Assembly: GCA_902782955.1 (NCBI GenBank)
Contig: CACZPD010000063.1
Span: 1-9,718, forward strand
Length of the DNA: 9,718 bases
DNA from: an uncultured Erysipelotrichaceae bacterium
Lineage (GTDB): Bacteria > Bacillota_I > Bacilli_A > Erysipelotrichales > Erysipelotrichaceae
Direction of reading: 5' to 3'
The notes below the pieces were generated by a model. The model saw only the letters and a list, made by a program, of their open reading frames with translations, searched no databases and was not told the origin of the DNA. Positions 1 to 7,157 of the stretch are shown here, one piece after another (the first letter of the stretch is position 1; the number at the start of each line of letters is the position of its first letter). Position numbers and translations under genes: made by a program.

Positions 1-1
1 A

Positions 2-835
2 AGATGCCTGTACCTCTTTGCGGGCATGACGACGGAAGAGGGAAAAGTCTCCGCGAATGTCTTTGTGAAACCGGAGAATGTACCGGATGATACGTTCCTG
101 TTTGAGTACAGCCTGTTCTTCATTTCAACACTGTATGATTACAACAAAGCCCATCCGGATCATGAACTGGTAAAGGAACTCTATCCTGTATGCAAAGGAC
201 AGATGGATATCACCCTGAAGATGTTTGATGAAAACGGAAGACTGATCCCGGATGAAAACTATCCGATCTTCGTGGACTGGTCCAATGAGTTCAATAAAGA
301 TACTGCCGGACAGGCGGAAGTGATGTATGTCCTGAAGCAGTTCATTGCCCTGGCACATGAGACCGGCGATGCGGATGTTCGGAAATACGAAGATATGCTT
401 GACCTGATCAGCGGATATGCCAAAGAACATCTGTTCAATCAGGATAAGAATCTGTTTGTGACAGGGGAAAATGAATACAATATCGCCAGCCAGGTCTGGA
501 TGGTGCTGTCCCATGTCATGTCTGATGAAATGAATAAAAAGATCATGGAGAGCGCTGTCAGAGACCTGTTCCCGGTCAGGAATATCGCTACGCCGTATAT
601 GTATCACCATATCGTAGAAGCCTTATTTGAAGCAGGACTCCGTGATGAAGCTGTCTGTCTGATGAAAGACTACTGGGGAAAGATGATCTCCCTGGGTGCG
701 GATACATACTGGGAAGCATTTGATCCTGAAAAACCGGATTATTCCCCGTACGGGTCACCGATCGTGAACAGCTACTGCCATGCATGGAGCTGCACACCGG
801 TGTATCTGATCCGCAAGTATCTCTGTGCGGAATAA
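2..835 (+). CDS. GH78-like alpha-L-rhamnosidase family glycosidase, C-terminal part (5' truncated by window edge)
   Basis: The reading frame is open from base 2, so the ATG at 26 is most likely an internal Met (the preceding in-frame residues read RCLYLFAG) and the gene starts upstream of the window. About 277 residues are visible and end at TAA 833-835. The fragment looks like the second half of an (alpha/alpha)6-barrel six-hairpin glycosidase: an aromatic FVDWSNEF stretch, helical repeats, then near the end GADTYWEAFDP followed by SYCHAWSCTPVYLIRKYL. The late xTxWE plus CHAWSxxPxY pattern is typical of GH78 enzymes, which remove terminal alpha-L-rhamnose from plant glycans and flavonoid glycosides; the Glu of TYWE falls where the family has a conserved acidic catalytic residue. 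The substrate is an inference, because related six-hairpin families share the fold and the N-terminal domains and signal-peptide region are not visible. It is not functionally linked to the pyr operon; a terminator separates them. Confidence 0.72.
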   Translation, partial: RCLYLFAGMTTEEGKVSANVFVKPENVPDDTFLFEYSLFFISTLYDYNKAHPDHELVKELYPVCKGQMDITLKMFDENGRLIPDENYPIFVDWSNEFNKDTAGQAEVMYVLKQFIALAHETGDADVRKYEDMLDLISGYAKEHLFNQDKNLFVTGENEYNIASQVWMVLSHVMSDEMNKKIMESAVRDLFPVRNIATPYMYHHIVEALFEAGLRDEAVCLMKDYWGKMISLGADTYWEAFDPEKPDYSPYGSPIVNSYCHAWSCTPVYLIRKYLCAE

Positions 836-868
836 GGTATCGTACAGGGAAACGCAAATCCTATAAAT

Positions 869-925
869 GAAATGCCTCAGATATCACTTAAACGCCGCGG
901 CGTCAGTGATGAGGCATTTTATTAT
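869..925 (+). terminator. Intrinsic terminator after the glycosidase gene
   Basis: A long interrupted hairpin begins 34 bp after the glycosidase stop codon. The outer stem pairs 870-879 (AAATGCCTCA) with 910-919 (TGAGGCATTT) over 10 bp. After a 4-nt bulge (880-883) an inner stem pairs TCACT 884-888 with AGTGA 905-909, and the apex holds a perfect 12-bp palindrome, ACGCCGCGGCGT, at 892-903. The 3' arm runs into TTTTATTAT, giving a moderate T-tract on the + strand. The mirrored A/T-rich 5' flank would allow some activity in the other direction. Its place between a catabolic gene and the pyr promoter fits isolation of the two transcription units. Confidence 0.8.
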
Positions 926-971
926 GAAGATCAGAGTATAAATGTACGCAGAAAAGGGGGTCATGTTTTCG

Positions 972-1000
972 TTGACACTCCTGCGGGGTGATGGTATCCT
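972..1000 (+). promoter_or_regulatory. Sigma-A type promoter of the pyr operon
   Basis: A perfect -35 hexamer TTGACA (972-977) is followed by a 17-bp spacer and a -10 hexamer TATCCT (995-1000), which matches TATAAT at four of six positions including the key first T, second A and last T. Transcription would start near 1006-1008, giving a leader of about 112 nt before pyrC. It is the only convincing promoter seen upstream of the operon. The spacer contains an imperfect inverted repeat (976-981 with 985-990) of unknown meaning. Confidence 0.75.
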
Positions 1001-1019
1001 TTTACAGAAGAAAACAGAA

Positions 1020-1052
1020 ATCTTTAAAACGATACAGAGAGATCGGTAAGAT
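1020..1052 (+). promoter_or_regulatory. PyrR-binding RNA hairpin (anti-antiterminator)
   Basis: In the leader RNA, ATCTT 1020-1024 pairs with AAGAT 1048-1052 as a lower stem. An asymmetric purine-rich internal loop (TAAAA 1025-1029 against GT 1046-1047) follows, then an upper stem CGAT 1030-1033 with ATCG 1042-1045, capped by CAGAGA at 1035-1040. Known PyrR sites have the consensus ARUCCNGNGAGGYU, whose apex is a CNGNGA hexaloop on a short stem above an internal bulge; this site keeps the complete hexaloop and the bulged architecture. Relative to the consensus, two stem positions are changed in a pairing-preserving way (A-U to G-C and U-G to U-A), while the loop-closing C-G is replaced by A1034 opposite G1041. 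PyrR bound to UMP or UTP would stabilise this hairpin and so permit the downstream terminator. PyrR itself is not encoded in the window. Confidence 0.82.
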
Positions 1053-1092
1053 GGATGATGATAACAGAAGACGTGTTTGTCCTGCCGGTTTC
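1039..1092 (+). promoter_or_regulatory. Predicted antiterminator of the pyr attenuator
   Basis: Bases 1039-1051 can pair with 1080-1092 in 12 of 13 positions: eight Watson-Crick pairs, four G-U wobbles and one A-C mismatch (1049 with 1082). The left arm takes the 3' side of the PyrR hairpin and the right arm takes the 5' side, loop and first 3'-side base of the terminator, so this fold excludes both. That is the expected logic of PyrR attenuation: with low pyrimidine nucleotides, PyrR is not bound, the antiterminator forms and RNA polymerase reads into pyrC. The pairing was worked out by hand; its folding energy was not calculated. Confidence 0.65.
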
Positions 1093-1106
1093 GGCAGGAT
1101 TTTTTT
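1080..1106 (+). terminator. Attenuator terminator in the pyr leader
   Basis: TCCTGCCG (1080-1087) and CGGCAGGA (1092-1099) form a perfect 8-bp GC-rich stem with a GTTT loop, followed directly by seven T residues (1100-1106). This is a textbook intrinsic terminator, placed only 12 nt before the pyrC start codon and just upstream of its ribosome binding site, so it must be read through for any operon expression from the upstream promoter. Together with the upstream PyrR hairpin and antiterminator it forms a transcription attenuator. Confidence 0.93.
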
Positions 1107-1118
1107 ACGGAGGTAAGT

Positions 1119-2321
1119 ATGAAGATCAACGCAAAAGTTTACCAGTCCGATGATTTACAGTTATTTCCTGATCAGAATACTTTGTGTATTGATGCGGCAG
1201 ACGGTGATCCGTCTCATGAGTACGTAGTTTTTCCCGGTTTTTGTGATGTACATGTACATTTCAGAGAACCGGGTTTTTCTTATAAGGAAACGATCGGTTC
1301 CGGTTCAAGGGCTGCCGCAAAAGGCGGTTATACGACCGTGTGCGCCATGCCGAACCTGAATCCGGTGCCTGACAGCGTGGAACACCTGCAGGAAGAGTTG
1401 GACATCATCAACAGGGATGCCTGCATCGAGGTGCTTCCCTACGGCGCCATAACAGTCGGGGAAAAAGGACAGGAGCTGGCTGACCTGGATGGAATGAAGG
1501 ACAAGGTCGTGGCCTTCTCGGATGACGGCAAGGGCGTGCAGCGTGACGGCATGATGCGGGAGGCGATGTTAAAGGCAAAAAGCCTCGGAAAACTGATCGT
1601 GGCACACTGCGAAGATGAGACGCTGCTGACAGGCGGATATATCCATGACGGAAAATACGCAAAGGAACACGGACATAAAGGCATCTGTTCGGAAAGTGAA
1701 TGGAAACAGATCGAGCGAGATCTGAATCTGGCGGAAGAGACAGGATGCGGGTATCACATCTGCCACATTTCCACAAAGGAAAGCGTTGCCCTGATCCGTG
1801 CAGCGAAAAAACGTGGCGTCAATGTGACCTGCGAAACGGCACCGCATTATCTCCTGCTGGATGAAAACGACCTGCAGGAAGAGGGAAGGTTCAAGATGAA
1901 TCCGCCGCTTCGTGCGCGAGAGGACAGGGAAGCCCTGGTTGAAGGGATCCAGGACGGGACGATCGACATGATCGCGACAGACCACGCGCCGCACAGCGCT
2001 GAAGAAAAGGCAAAAGGCCTTGCCGGCAGCGCCTTCGGCATCACCGGCATTGAGACGGCATTCCCGCTGCTGTATACATATCTTGTTAAAAGAGGCATCA
2101 TCACGCTGGATCAGCTGGTCAGGCTCCTGACAGTGAATCCGCGGAACCGGTTCGGTATCAGACAGGAAGATTCCTGGACAGTATGGGATCTTTCAAAGAA
2201 ATATGTCATTGACCCGGAAACATTCCTTTCACAGGGAAAAGCAACACCGTTTGCGGGAATGGAAGTATACGGCGAATGTGTAAAGACTGTATATAACGGC
2301 AAGACCGTTTATGAGAAATAG
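1119..2321 (+). CDS. pyrC: Dihydroorotase, type I
   Basis: Encodes a 400-residue cytosolic amidohydrolase that cyclises N-carbamoyl-aspartate to dihydroorotate, the third step of UMP synthesis. Visible motifs, in order: the metal-binding DVHVHFREPG (residues 43-52, H45 and H47), the N/P-rich MPNLNPVPD after it, FSDDG (133-137), AHCED with H163, CHIST with H216, MNPPLR (260-265), and ATDHAPH with catalytic Asp288. The HVHFREPG form is typical of the type I (class I) enzymes of Gram-positives. The start is ATG 1119, preceded by ACGGAGG at 1107-1113 with a 5-nt spacer; a TTG 42 nt earlier is in frame but lies beside the terminator stem and has no ribosome binding site. Only about 44 residues precede the first metal His, against roughly 55-60 in many relatives, so the N-terminal beta-sandwich part looks shortened. 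First gene of the operon, 15 bp before carB. Confidence 0.96.
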   Translation: MKINAKVYQSDDLQLFPDQNTLCIDAADGDPSHEYVVFPGFCDVHVHFREPGFSYKETIGSGSRAAAKGGYTTVCAMPNLNPVPDSVEHLQEELDIINRDACIEVLPYGAITVGEKGQELADLDGMKDKVVAFSDDGKGVQRDGMMREAMLKAKSLGKLIVAHCEDETLLTGGYIHDGKYAKEHGHKGICSESEWKQIERDLNLAEETGCGYHICHISTKESVALIRAAKKRGVNVTCETAPHYLLLDENDLQEEGRFKMNPPLRAREDREALVEGIQDGTIDMIATDHAPHSAEEKAKGLAGSAFGITGIETAFPLLYTYLVKRGIITLDQLVRLLTVNPRNRFGIRQEDSWTVWDLSKKYVIDPETFLSQGKATPFAGMEVYGECVKTVYNGKTVYEK

Positions 2322-2336
2322 ATCGGAGAAAACAGT

Positions 2337-5300
2337 ATGGCTAAAAGAACAGACATCAAAAAAGTATTGATCATCGGCTCAGGTCCGATCGTGATCGGGC
2401 AGGCGGCAGAATTTGACTATGCCGGCACACAGGCATGCATAGCCCTGAAAGAAGAAGGATATGAAGTAATTCTCTGCAACTCCAACCCGGCAACGATCAT
2501 GACGGATACATCCATGGCGGACAAGGTTTATATGGAGCCGCTGACACTGGAATATATTGCCAAAATACTGCGCTATGAAAGACCGAACGCGATCCTCCCG
2601 GGCATCGGCGGCCAGACAGGTCTGAACCTTGCGGTACAGCTGGATAAAAAGGGAATCCTGAAAGAATGCGGCGTAGAGCTGCTTGGCACACCGCGTGAAA
2701 GTATCGAGCGCGCGGAAGACAGGAAGATGTTCAAGGAAATGTGCCAGAAGATCGGGGAACCGGTCATTCCTTCCGAGATCACATATAACCTGGAAGAGGC
2801 GAAGGAAGCCGCGAAGAGGATCGGCTATCCGGTCGTACTGCGTCCTGCATTTACGCTCGGCGGAACCGGCGGCGGTTTTGCGGAGAATGAAGAGGAACTG
2901 GTCGAGATCGGCACGAATGCGTTCCTGCTCTCACCGGTATCACAGGTACTGATCGAAAAGAGCGTCAAGGGATATAAAGAGATCGAGTTTGAGGTCATGC
3001 GCGACAAGAATGATCATACGATCACGATCTGCGGTATGGAAAACGTTGACCCGGTCGGCGTGCACACCGGTGACTCCATCGTTGTGGCACCGATCCTTTC
3101 CCTGAATGACCATGACCTGAAGATGCTGAATGATTCCGCGCTGCGCATCATCAGCGAACTGAAGATCGAAGGCGGCTGCAACGTCCAGTTTGCCCTGCAT
3201 CCGGAGACAAGCGAATACTTCCTGATCGAAGTCAATCCGCGTGTTTCCAGGTCATCCGCCCTTGCGTCCAAGGCAAGCGGCTATCCGATCGCGCGCGTTA
3301 CCGCCAAGATCGCGATGGGCATGACGCTGGAAGAGATCGAAGTGGCAGGCACAACGGCAGACAAGGAACCGAGCCTCGATTATATCGTTGCGAAATTCCC
3401 GCGTTTCCCGTTTGATAAATTCCCGGATACACCGAACACACTGGGTACGCAGATGAAGGCGACCGGCGAGGTCATGAGTCTCGGCGCGAATCTGGAAGAG
3501 TGCATGCTGAAATCTGTCAGATCACTCGAAACAGGCGTCAACCATCTTTACCTGGCCAAGTTTGATGCATATGAAACGGATGAACTTCTGGCTTATGTGA
3601 AGGACTTCCGCTATGACAATATCTTTGCGATCACGGAATTGTTAAGAAGAGGCGTATCCGTCAAAGAAATCCATGAAGCGACCATGATCACGGATCTGTT
3701 CCTGGAATCCATTCAGAAGATCGTTGCCATGGAAAAGAAGCTCAGTGAAAATGTCCATAACATTGAAGTACTGAAAGAAGCGAAAAAGATGGGCTTCTCT
3801 GATCCGTATATCGCGAAGCTCTGGAATGAAGATGAGATCGAAGTATTCAATCTCAGAAAAGAAAAAGGTATCTTCCCGATCTTCAAGATGGTCGATACGC
3901 TCCATTCCGGCAAATACATTGCCTATCATTACTCCTCCTATACAGGGGAGAATGAATCCATTCTTTCCGACAAGAAGAAGATCATTGTGCTGGGTGCCGG
4001 CCCGATCCGCATCGGCCAGGGCATCGAGTTTGACTATTCGACTGTACATGCCGTACAGACGATCAAAAAAGCAGGGTATGAAGCGATCATCATCAACAGC
4101 AACCCCGAAACAGTATCCACAGACTATACAACAGCGGACAAGCTGTATTTCGAACCGCTGACACCGGAAGATGTAATGAACATCGTGCTGTTTGAAAAGC
4201 CGATCGGCGTCATTGCGCTGCTGGGCGGCCAGACGGCGATCAATCTTGCCGAGCCGATTATGAAGCGCGGCGTGAAGATCATCGGTACCGACTGCGACGC
4301 GATCGCCAGGGCGGAAAACCGTGATCTCTTTGAAAAACTGCTGAAAGAGCTGAATATCCCGCAGCCGGCCGGCAGAGCTGTCACGAAAATTGAAGACGGC
4401 ATCCGCGCGGCGGAGGAGATCGGCTATCCGGTCCTGGTCAGACCGAGCTTCGTGCTGGGCGGCAGGGCGATGGAAATCGTCAGCGATGAAGAACAGCTGC
4501 GTCATTATCTGAAGACAGCAGTTGCGATCGATGAAGAAAAACCGGTGCTGGTCGACAAGTATATTTCCGGCAAGGAAGTGGAAGTCGATGCGGTATGCGA
4601 CGGTGTGGATGTATTTGTGCCGGGCATCATGGAGCTGGTCGAGAGAACAGGTATCCATTCCGGTGACTCCATCAGTGTATACCCCGCTTTCAGCATCTCC
4701 GACAAGGTAAAAGGCACCATCCTGCAGTATACGAAGAGACTTGGGCTGGGCATCGGCATTGTCGGTATTTACAATATCCAGTTCATCGTAGATAAAGATG
4801 AAAACGTATATATCATCGAAGTCAACCCGAGATCTTCCAGAACGGTACCGTTCCTTTCCAAGGCAACGGGTTACTCCCTCGCGGATATCGCGACGGAAGT
4901 CATCCTGGGTCTGAGCCTGAAGGAACAGGGAATCTTCACGCTGTATCCGAATGAGAAGGAGCGCTTCTATGTCAAGGTCCCGGTATTCTCCTTCAACAAG
5001 ATCAAGGGACTGGATGCGTATCTCTCTCCGGAAATGAAATCGACCGGTGAAGCGATCGGCTATGATGACAAGCTGAACAGGGCGCTGTACAAGGCTCTGC
5101 AGGCTTCCGGCATGCGTCTGCGGAACTACGGAACAGTATTCGCAACGATCGCGGATGCGGATAAGGACGAGGCGCTGCCGCTGATCAGACGTTTCTATGA
5201 TCTCGGCTTCAATATCGAAGCGACTGCGGGAACCGCGAAATTCCTCAAGAGCAACGGCATCCGCACACATGTGCGCAAAAAGATCAGCGAAGATCCGAAT

Positions 5301-5510
5301 GATATTCCGGAAGCGATCCGCCAGGGTCATATCGCATATGTGATCAATACAAGGAACATCCGTTCTGCCAGTGAAGCAAATGACGGCGCGCTGATCAGAA
5401 TGTGCGCGGTCGAAAACAACGTAACGATCTTCACATCGCTGGATACCGTACGGGCACTGCTGGATGTACTTGAAGAGATCACACTGAAGATCTCAACGAT
5501 CGATGCGTAA
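2337..5510 (+). CDS. carB: Carbamoyl-phosphate synthase large subunit
   Basis: Encodes 1057 residues, close to the usual 1060-1075 for full-length CarB/PyrAB. It uses ammonia (normally channelled from the CarA glutaminase), bicarbonate and two ATP to make carbamoyl phosphate. The internal duplication is plain: GSGPIVIGQAAEFDYAGTQA near residue 15 is mirrored by GAGPIRIGQGIEFDYSTVHA near 552. The first ATP-grasp half has LRPAFTLGGTGGG (about 166-178) and EVNPRVSRSSA (about 297); the second has VRPSFVLGG (about 700) and EVNPRSSRTVP (about 828). An oligomerisation region lies between the halves, and from about 930 there is a C-terminal MGS-like allosteric domain (GTVFATIADADKDEA, then EATAGTAKFL), the region that binds UMP in studied relatives. 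ATG 2337 follows GGAG at 2325-2328. It lies 10 bp upstream of pyrK. Oddity: no carA gene is adjacent, although carAB are commonly side by side. Confidence 0.97.
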   Translation: MAKRTDIKKVLIIGSGPIVIGQAAEFDYAGTQACIALKEEGYEVILCNSNPATIMTDTSMADKVYMEPLTLEYIAKILRYERPNAILPGIGGQTGLNLAVQLDKKGILKECGVELLGTPRESIERAEDRKMFKEMCQKIGEPVIPSEITYNLEEAKEAAKRIGYPVVLRPAFTLGGTGGGFAENEEELVEIGTNAFLLSPVSQVLIEKSVKGYKEIEFEVMRDKNDHTITICGMENVDPVGVHTGDSIVVAPILSLNDHDLKMLNDSALRIISELKIEGGCNVQFALHPETSEYFLIEVNPRVSRSSALASKASGYPIARVTAKIAMGMTLEEIEVAGTTADKEPSLDYIVAKFPRFPFDKFPDTPNTLGTQMKATGEVMSLGANLEECMLKSVRSLETGVNHLYLAKFDAYETDELLAYVKDFRYDNIFAITELLRRGVSVKEIHEATMITDLFLESIQKIVAMEKKLSENVHNIEVLKEAKKMGFSDPYIAKLWNEDEIEVFNLRKEKGIFPIFKMVDTLHSGKYIAYHYSSYTGENESILSDKKKIIVLGAGPIRIGQGIEFDYSTVHAVQTIKKAGYEAIIINSNPETVSTDYTTADKLYFEPLTPEDVMNIVLFEKPIGVIALLGGQTAINLAEPIMKRGVKIIGTDCDAIARAENRDLFEKLLKELNIPQPAGRAVTKIEDGIRAAEEIGYPVLVRPSFVLGGRAMEIVSDEEQLRHYLKTAVAIDEEKPVLVDKYISGKEVEVDAVCDGVDVFVPGIMELVERTGIHSGDSISVYPAFSISDKVKGTILQYTKRLGLGIGIVGIYNIQFIVDKDENVYIIEVNPRSSRTVPFLSKATGYSLADIATEVILGLSLKEQGIFTLYPNEKERFYVKVPVFSFNKIKGLDAYLSPEMKSTGEAIGYDDKLNRALYKALQASGMRLRNYGTVFATIADADKDEALPLIRRFYDLGFNIEATAGTAKFLKSNGIRTHVRKKISEDPNDIPEAIRQGHIAYVINTRNIRSASEANDGALIRMCAVENNVTIFTSLDTVRALLDVLEEITLKISTIDA

Positions 5511-5520
5511 GGAGTAAAGG

Positions 5521-6252
5521 ATGCATCAGGGATACTATATCGTTAAGGAAAACACAAAACTGACGGAGAATGTTTACCGTATGGTCCTTGCGGGTGATAG
5601 GGCAGGAATACGCCCGGGTCAATTCATCGAGATCAAGATCGACGGTTTCTTCCTCAGAAGGCCGATCTCGGTATGCGACGCGGATGAGCAGACGATCACC
5701 ATCATATACAAAACAGTCGGGGAAGGCACAAAAGCGCTGTCACTGATCAAAGAAGGCAGCCTGGATGTCCTGACACAGCTGGGAAACGGGTATGACCTTT
5801 CCCTCAGCGGTGATGCGCCGGTGCTCATCGGCGGAGGCGTCGGTGTGCCGCCGCTCTATATGACCGCAAAAGAACTCATCGGACAAGGCAAAAAGGTCAC
5901 TGTCATCCTCGGCTTCAATACAAAGGATGAGATCTTTTACGAAGAAGAATTCAAAGCGATCGGCGCGGATGTGTATGTAACGACAGTGGATGGTTCATAT
6001 GGGATCAAAGGATTCGTCACGGAAGCTCTTAAAGAGACAGCGTACACATATTTCTATACATGCGGACCGCTGCCGATGCTGAAGAGTGTATATAAGAATA
6101 CAAATACAGAAGGCCAGTTTTCACTGGAAGAAAGAATGGGATGCGGCTTCGGTGCCTGCATGGGCTGTTCCATTGAAACAAAAGCCGGCAAAAAGCGCAT
6201 CTGCAAGGAAGGTCCGGTATTCCGTAAGGAGGAACTTGCATGGGAAGACTGA
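5521..6252 (+). CDS. pyrK: Dihydroorotate dehydrogenase B, electron transfer subunit
   Basis: Encodes 243 residues of the flavin and iron-sulfur partner of class 1B PyrD; it passes electrons from the PyrD FMN through a [2Fe-2S] cluster and FAD to NAD+. Domains in order: an FAD-binding barrel with LRRPIS (residues 45-50), an NAD-binding domain with GGGVGVPPL (104-112) and YTCGPLPML (179-187), and a C-terminal cluster site with C208, C213, C216 and C228 in C-x4-C-x2-C-x11-C spacing, followed by KEGPVF, typical of the family. All four ligands are present. ATG 5521 has GGAG at 5511-5514 directly after the carB stop codon. Its last 13 bases overlap pyrD, which suggests coupled translation and balanced subunit amounts. 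Confidence 0.96.
   Translation: MHQGYYIVKENTKLTENVYRMVLAGDRAGIRPGQFIEIKIDGFFLRRPISVCDADEQTITIIYKTVGEGTKALSLIKEGSLDVLTQLGNGYDLSLSGDAPVLIGGGVGVPPLYMTAKELIGQGKKVTVILGFNTKDEIFYEEEFKAIGADVYVTTVDGSYGIKGFVTEALKETAYTYFYTCGPLPMLKSVYKNTNTEGQFSLEERMGCGFGACMGCSIETKAGKKRICKEGPVFRKEELAWED
6226..6232 (+). promoter_or_regulatory. Ribosome binding site of pyrD inside pyrK
   Basis: AAGGAGG, a near-perfect Shine-Dalgarno, sits within the pyrK coding sequence with a 7-nt spacer to ATG 6240. It fixes the pyrD start even though it makes the two genes overlap by 13 nt. Confidence 0.85.
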
Positions 6253-7157
6253 ATGTTGACCTCTGCGGGATCGAAATTGACAATCCCGTGATCCCTGCGT
6301 CCGGCACTTTCGGATTCGGCTATGAATTCGCGGAACTGTATGACATCAACATGCTGGGTACATTTTCCTTCAAGGGAACCACGAAGGAGGAGCGTTTCGG
6401 CAACCCGACACCGCGTATTGCGGAAACTGCTGCGGGGATGCTGAATGCGGTAGGCCTGCAGAACCCGGGCGTGCACCGGGTGATCAAAGAGGAGCTGCCG
6501 AAGCTGAAGAACTGCTTTCATAAAAAGGTAATGGCGAATGTCAGCGGCTTTTCCGAAGAGGAATATGTATATGTATCAAAGCTTCTGGATGCCGAGGAAC
6601 AGGTCGGCTGGATCGAAGTGAATATCAGCTGTCCGAATGTGCACGGCGGCGGTATGAGCTTCGGGACGGATCCGGTCATGGCAGGAAAGATCACAAAAGC
6701 GGTAAAGGCAGTAACTAAAAAACCCGTGATCATCAAGCTGTCGCCGAACGTGACGGATATCGTAAGCATCGCCAGAGCCTGTGAAGACAGCGGTGCGGAC
6801 GGCATCAGCCTCATCAATACGCTGATGGGCATGCGCATCGACCTGAAGACAAGGAAGCCGGTACTGAAAAATGTGACCGGCGGACTCTCCGGACCGGCCG
6901 TATTCCCGGTGGCGCTGCGCATGGTATACCAGGTCGCGCATGCTGTGAATATTCCCGTCATTGGAATGGGCGGCATCACAAAGGCAGAGGATGTGATCGA
7001 GATGATGCTTGCCGGGGCTTCCGCGGTGGAAGTCGGGGCGGCGAATCTGACCGATCCGTTCGCCTGTAAAAAAATCATAGAAGGATTGCCGGCTGTCATG
7101 GACAGTCTCGGCATTGAGAATATCAGAGATATAACAGGAGGTGTCAGGAATGGATAG
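6240..7157 (+). CDS. pyrD: Dihydroorotate dehydrogenase B, catalytic subunit (class 1B)
   Basis: Encodes 305 residues, the usual size for the FMN-containing TIM-barrel subunit that oxidises dihydroorotate to orotate. Visible: the N-terminal [13 protein letters not shown] (residues 15-27), FKGTT (44-48) in the FMN/substrate region, [10 protein letters not shown] (69-78), and NISCPNV with catalytic Cys131, the residue that marks class 1 enzymes (class 2 has Ser). Further on are KLSPNV with K166, the NTL region (193-195), VTGGLSGPA (212-220), and the phosphate-binding GMGGI (242-246) and VGAANL (265-270). The adjacent pyrK and the length place it in class 1B, the NAD-dependent soluble form. It overlaps pyrK at the 5' end and pyrF by 8 nt at the 3' end (stop TAG 7155-7157). 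Confidence 0.97.
   Translation: MGRLNVDLCGIEIDNPVIPASGTFGFGYEFAELYDINMLGTFSFKGTTKEERFGNPTPRIAETAAGMLNAVGLQNPGVHRVIKEELPKLKNCFHKKVMANVSGFSEEEYVYVSKLLDAEEQVGWIEVNISCPNVHGGGMSFGTDPVMAGKITKAVKAVTKKPVIIKLSPNVTDIVSIARACEDSGADGISLINTLMGMRIDLKTRKPVLKNVTGGLSGPAVFPVALRMVYQVAHAVNIPVIGMGGITKAEDVIEMMLAGASAVEVGAANLTDPFACKKIIEGLPAVMDSLGIENIRDITGGVRNG
7136..7141 (+). promoter_or_regulatory. Ribosome binding site that fixes the pyrF start
   Basis: AGGAGG lies 8 nt before ATG 7150. A possible GTG start at 7141 shares the last base of this site and has no other Shine-Dalgarno, so ATG 7150 is preferred. Confidence 0.85.

Noticed and set aside
836..971. Possible small gene between the glycosidase and the pyr promoter
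   Set aside because: On both strands the stretch is dominated by the terminator hairpin; no frame has a good ribosome binding site or recognisable sequence.
1077..1118. Extended pyrC start at TTG 1077
   Set aside because: The extension would run through the intrinsic terminator hairpin and T-tract and has no ribosome binding site; ATG 1119 has a well-placed GGAGG.
2683..2952. An 89-codon + strand frame inside the 5' third of carB
   Set aside because: It is out of frame with an intact, highly conserved carB and gives an Arg-rich low-complexity translation typical of a shadow frame.
3642..5330. A 562-codon open frame on the - strand inside carB
   Set aside because: Its codons lie in exact register with those of carB on the other strand, so it stays open simply because carB rarely uses TTA, CTA and TCA. 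The translation has no recognisable family features, and carB itself is fully conserved across the span.
7141..7149. GTG 7141 as the pyrF start
   Set aside because: It coincides with the end of the AGGAGG that serves ATG 7150 and has no ribosome binding site of its own.
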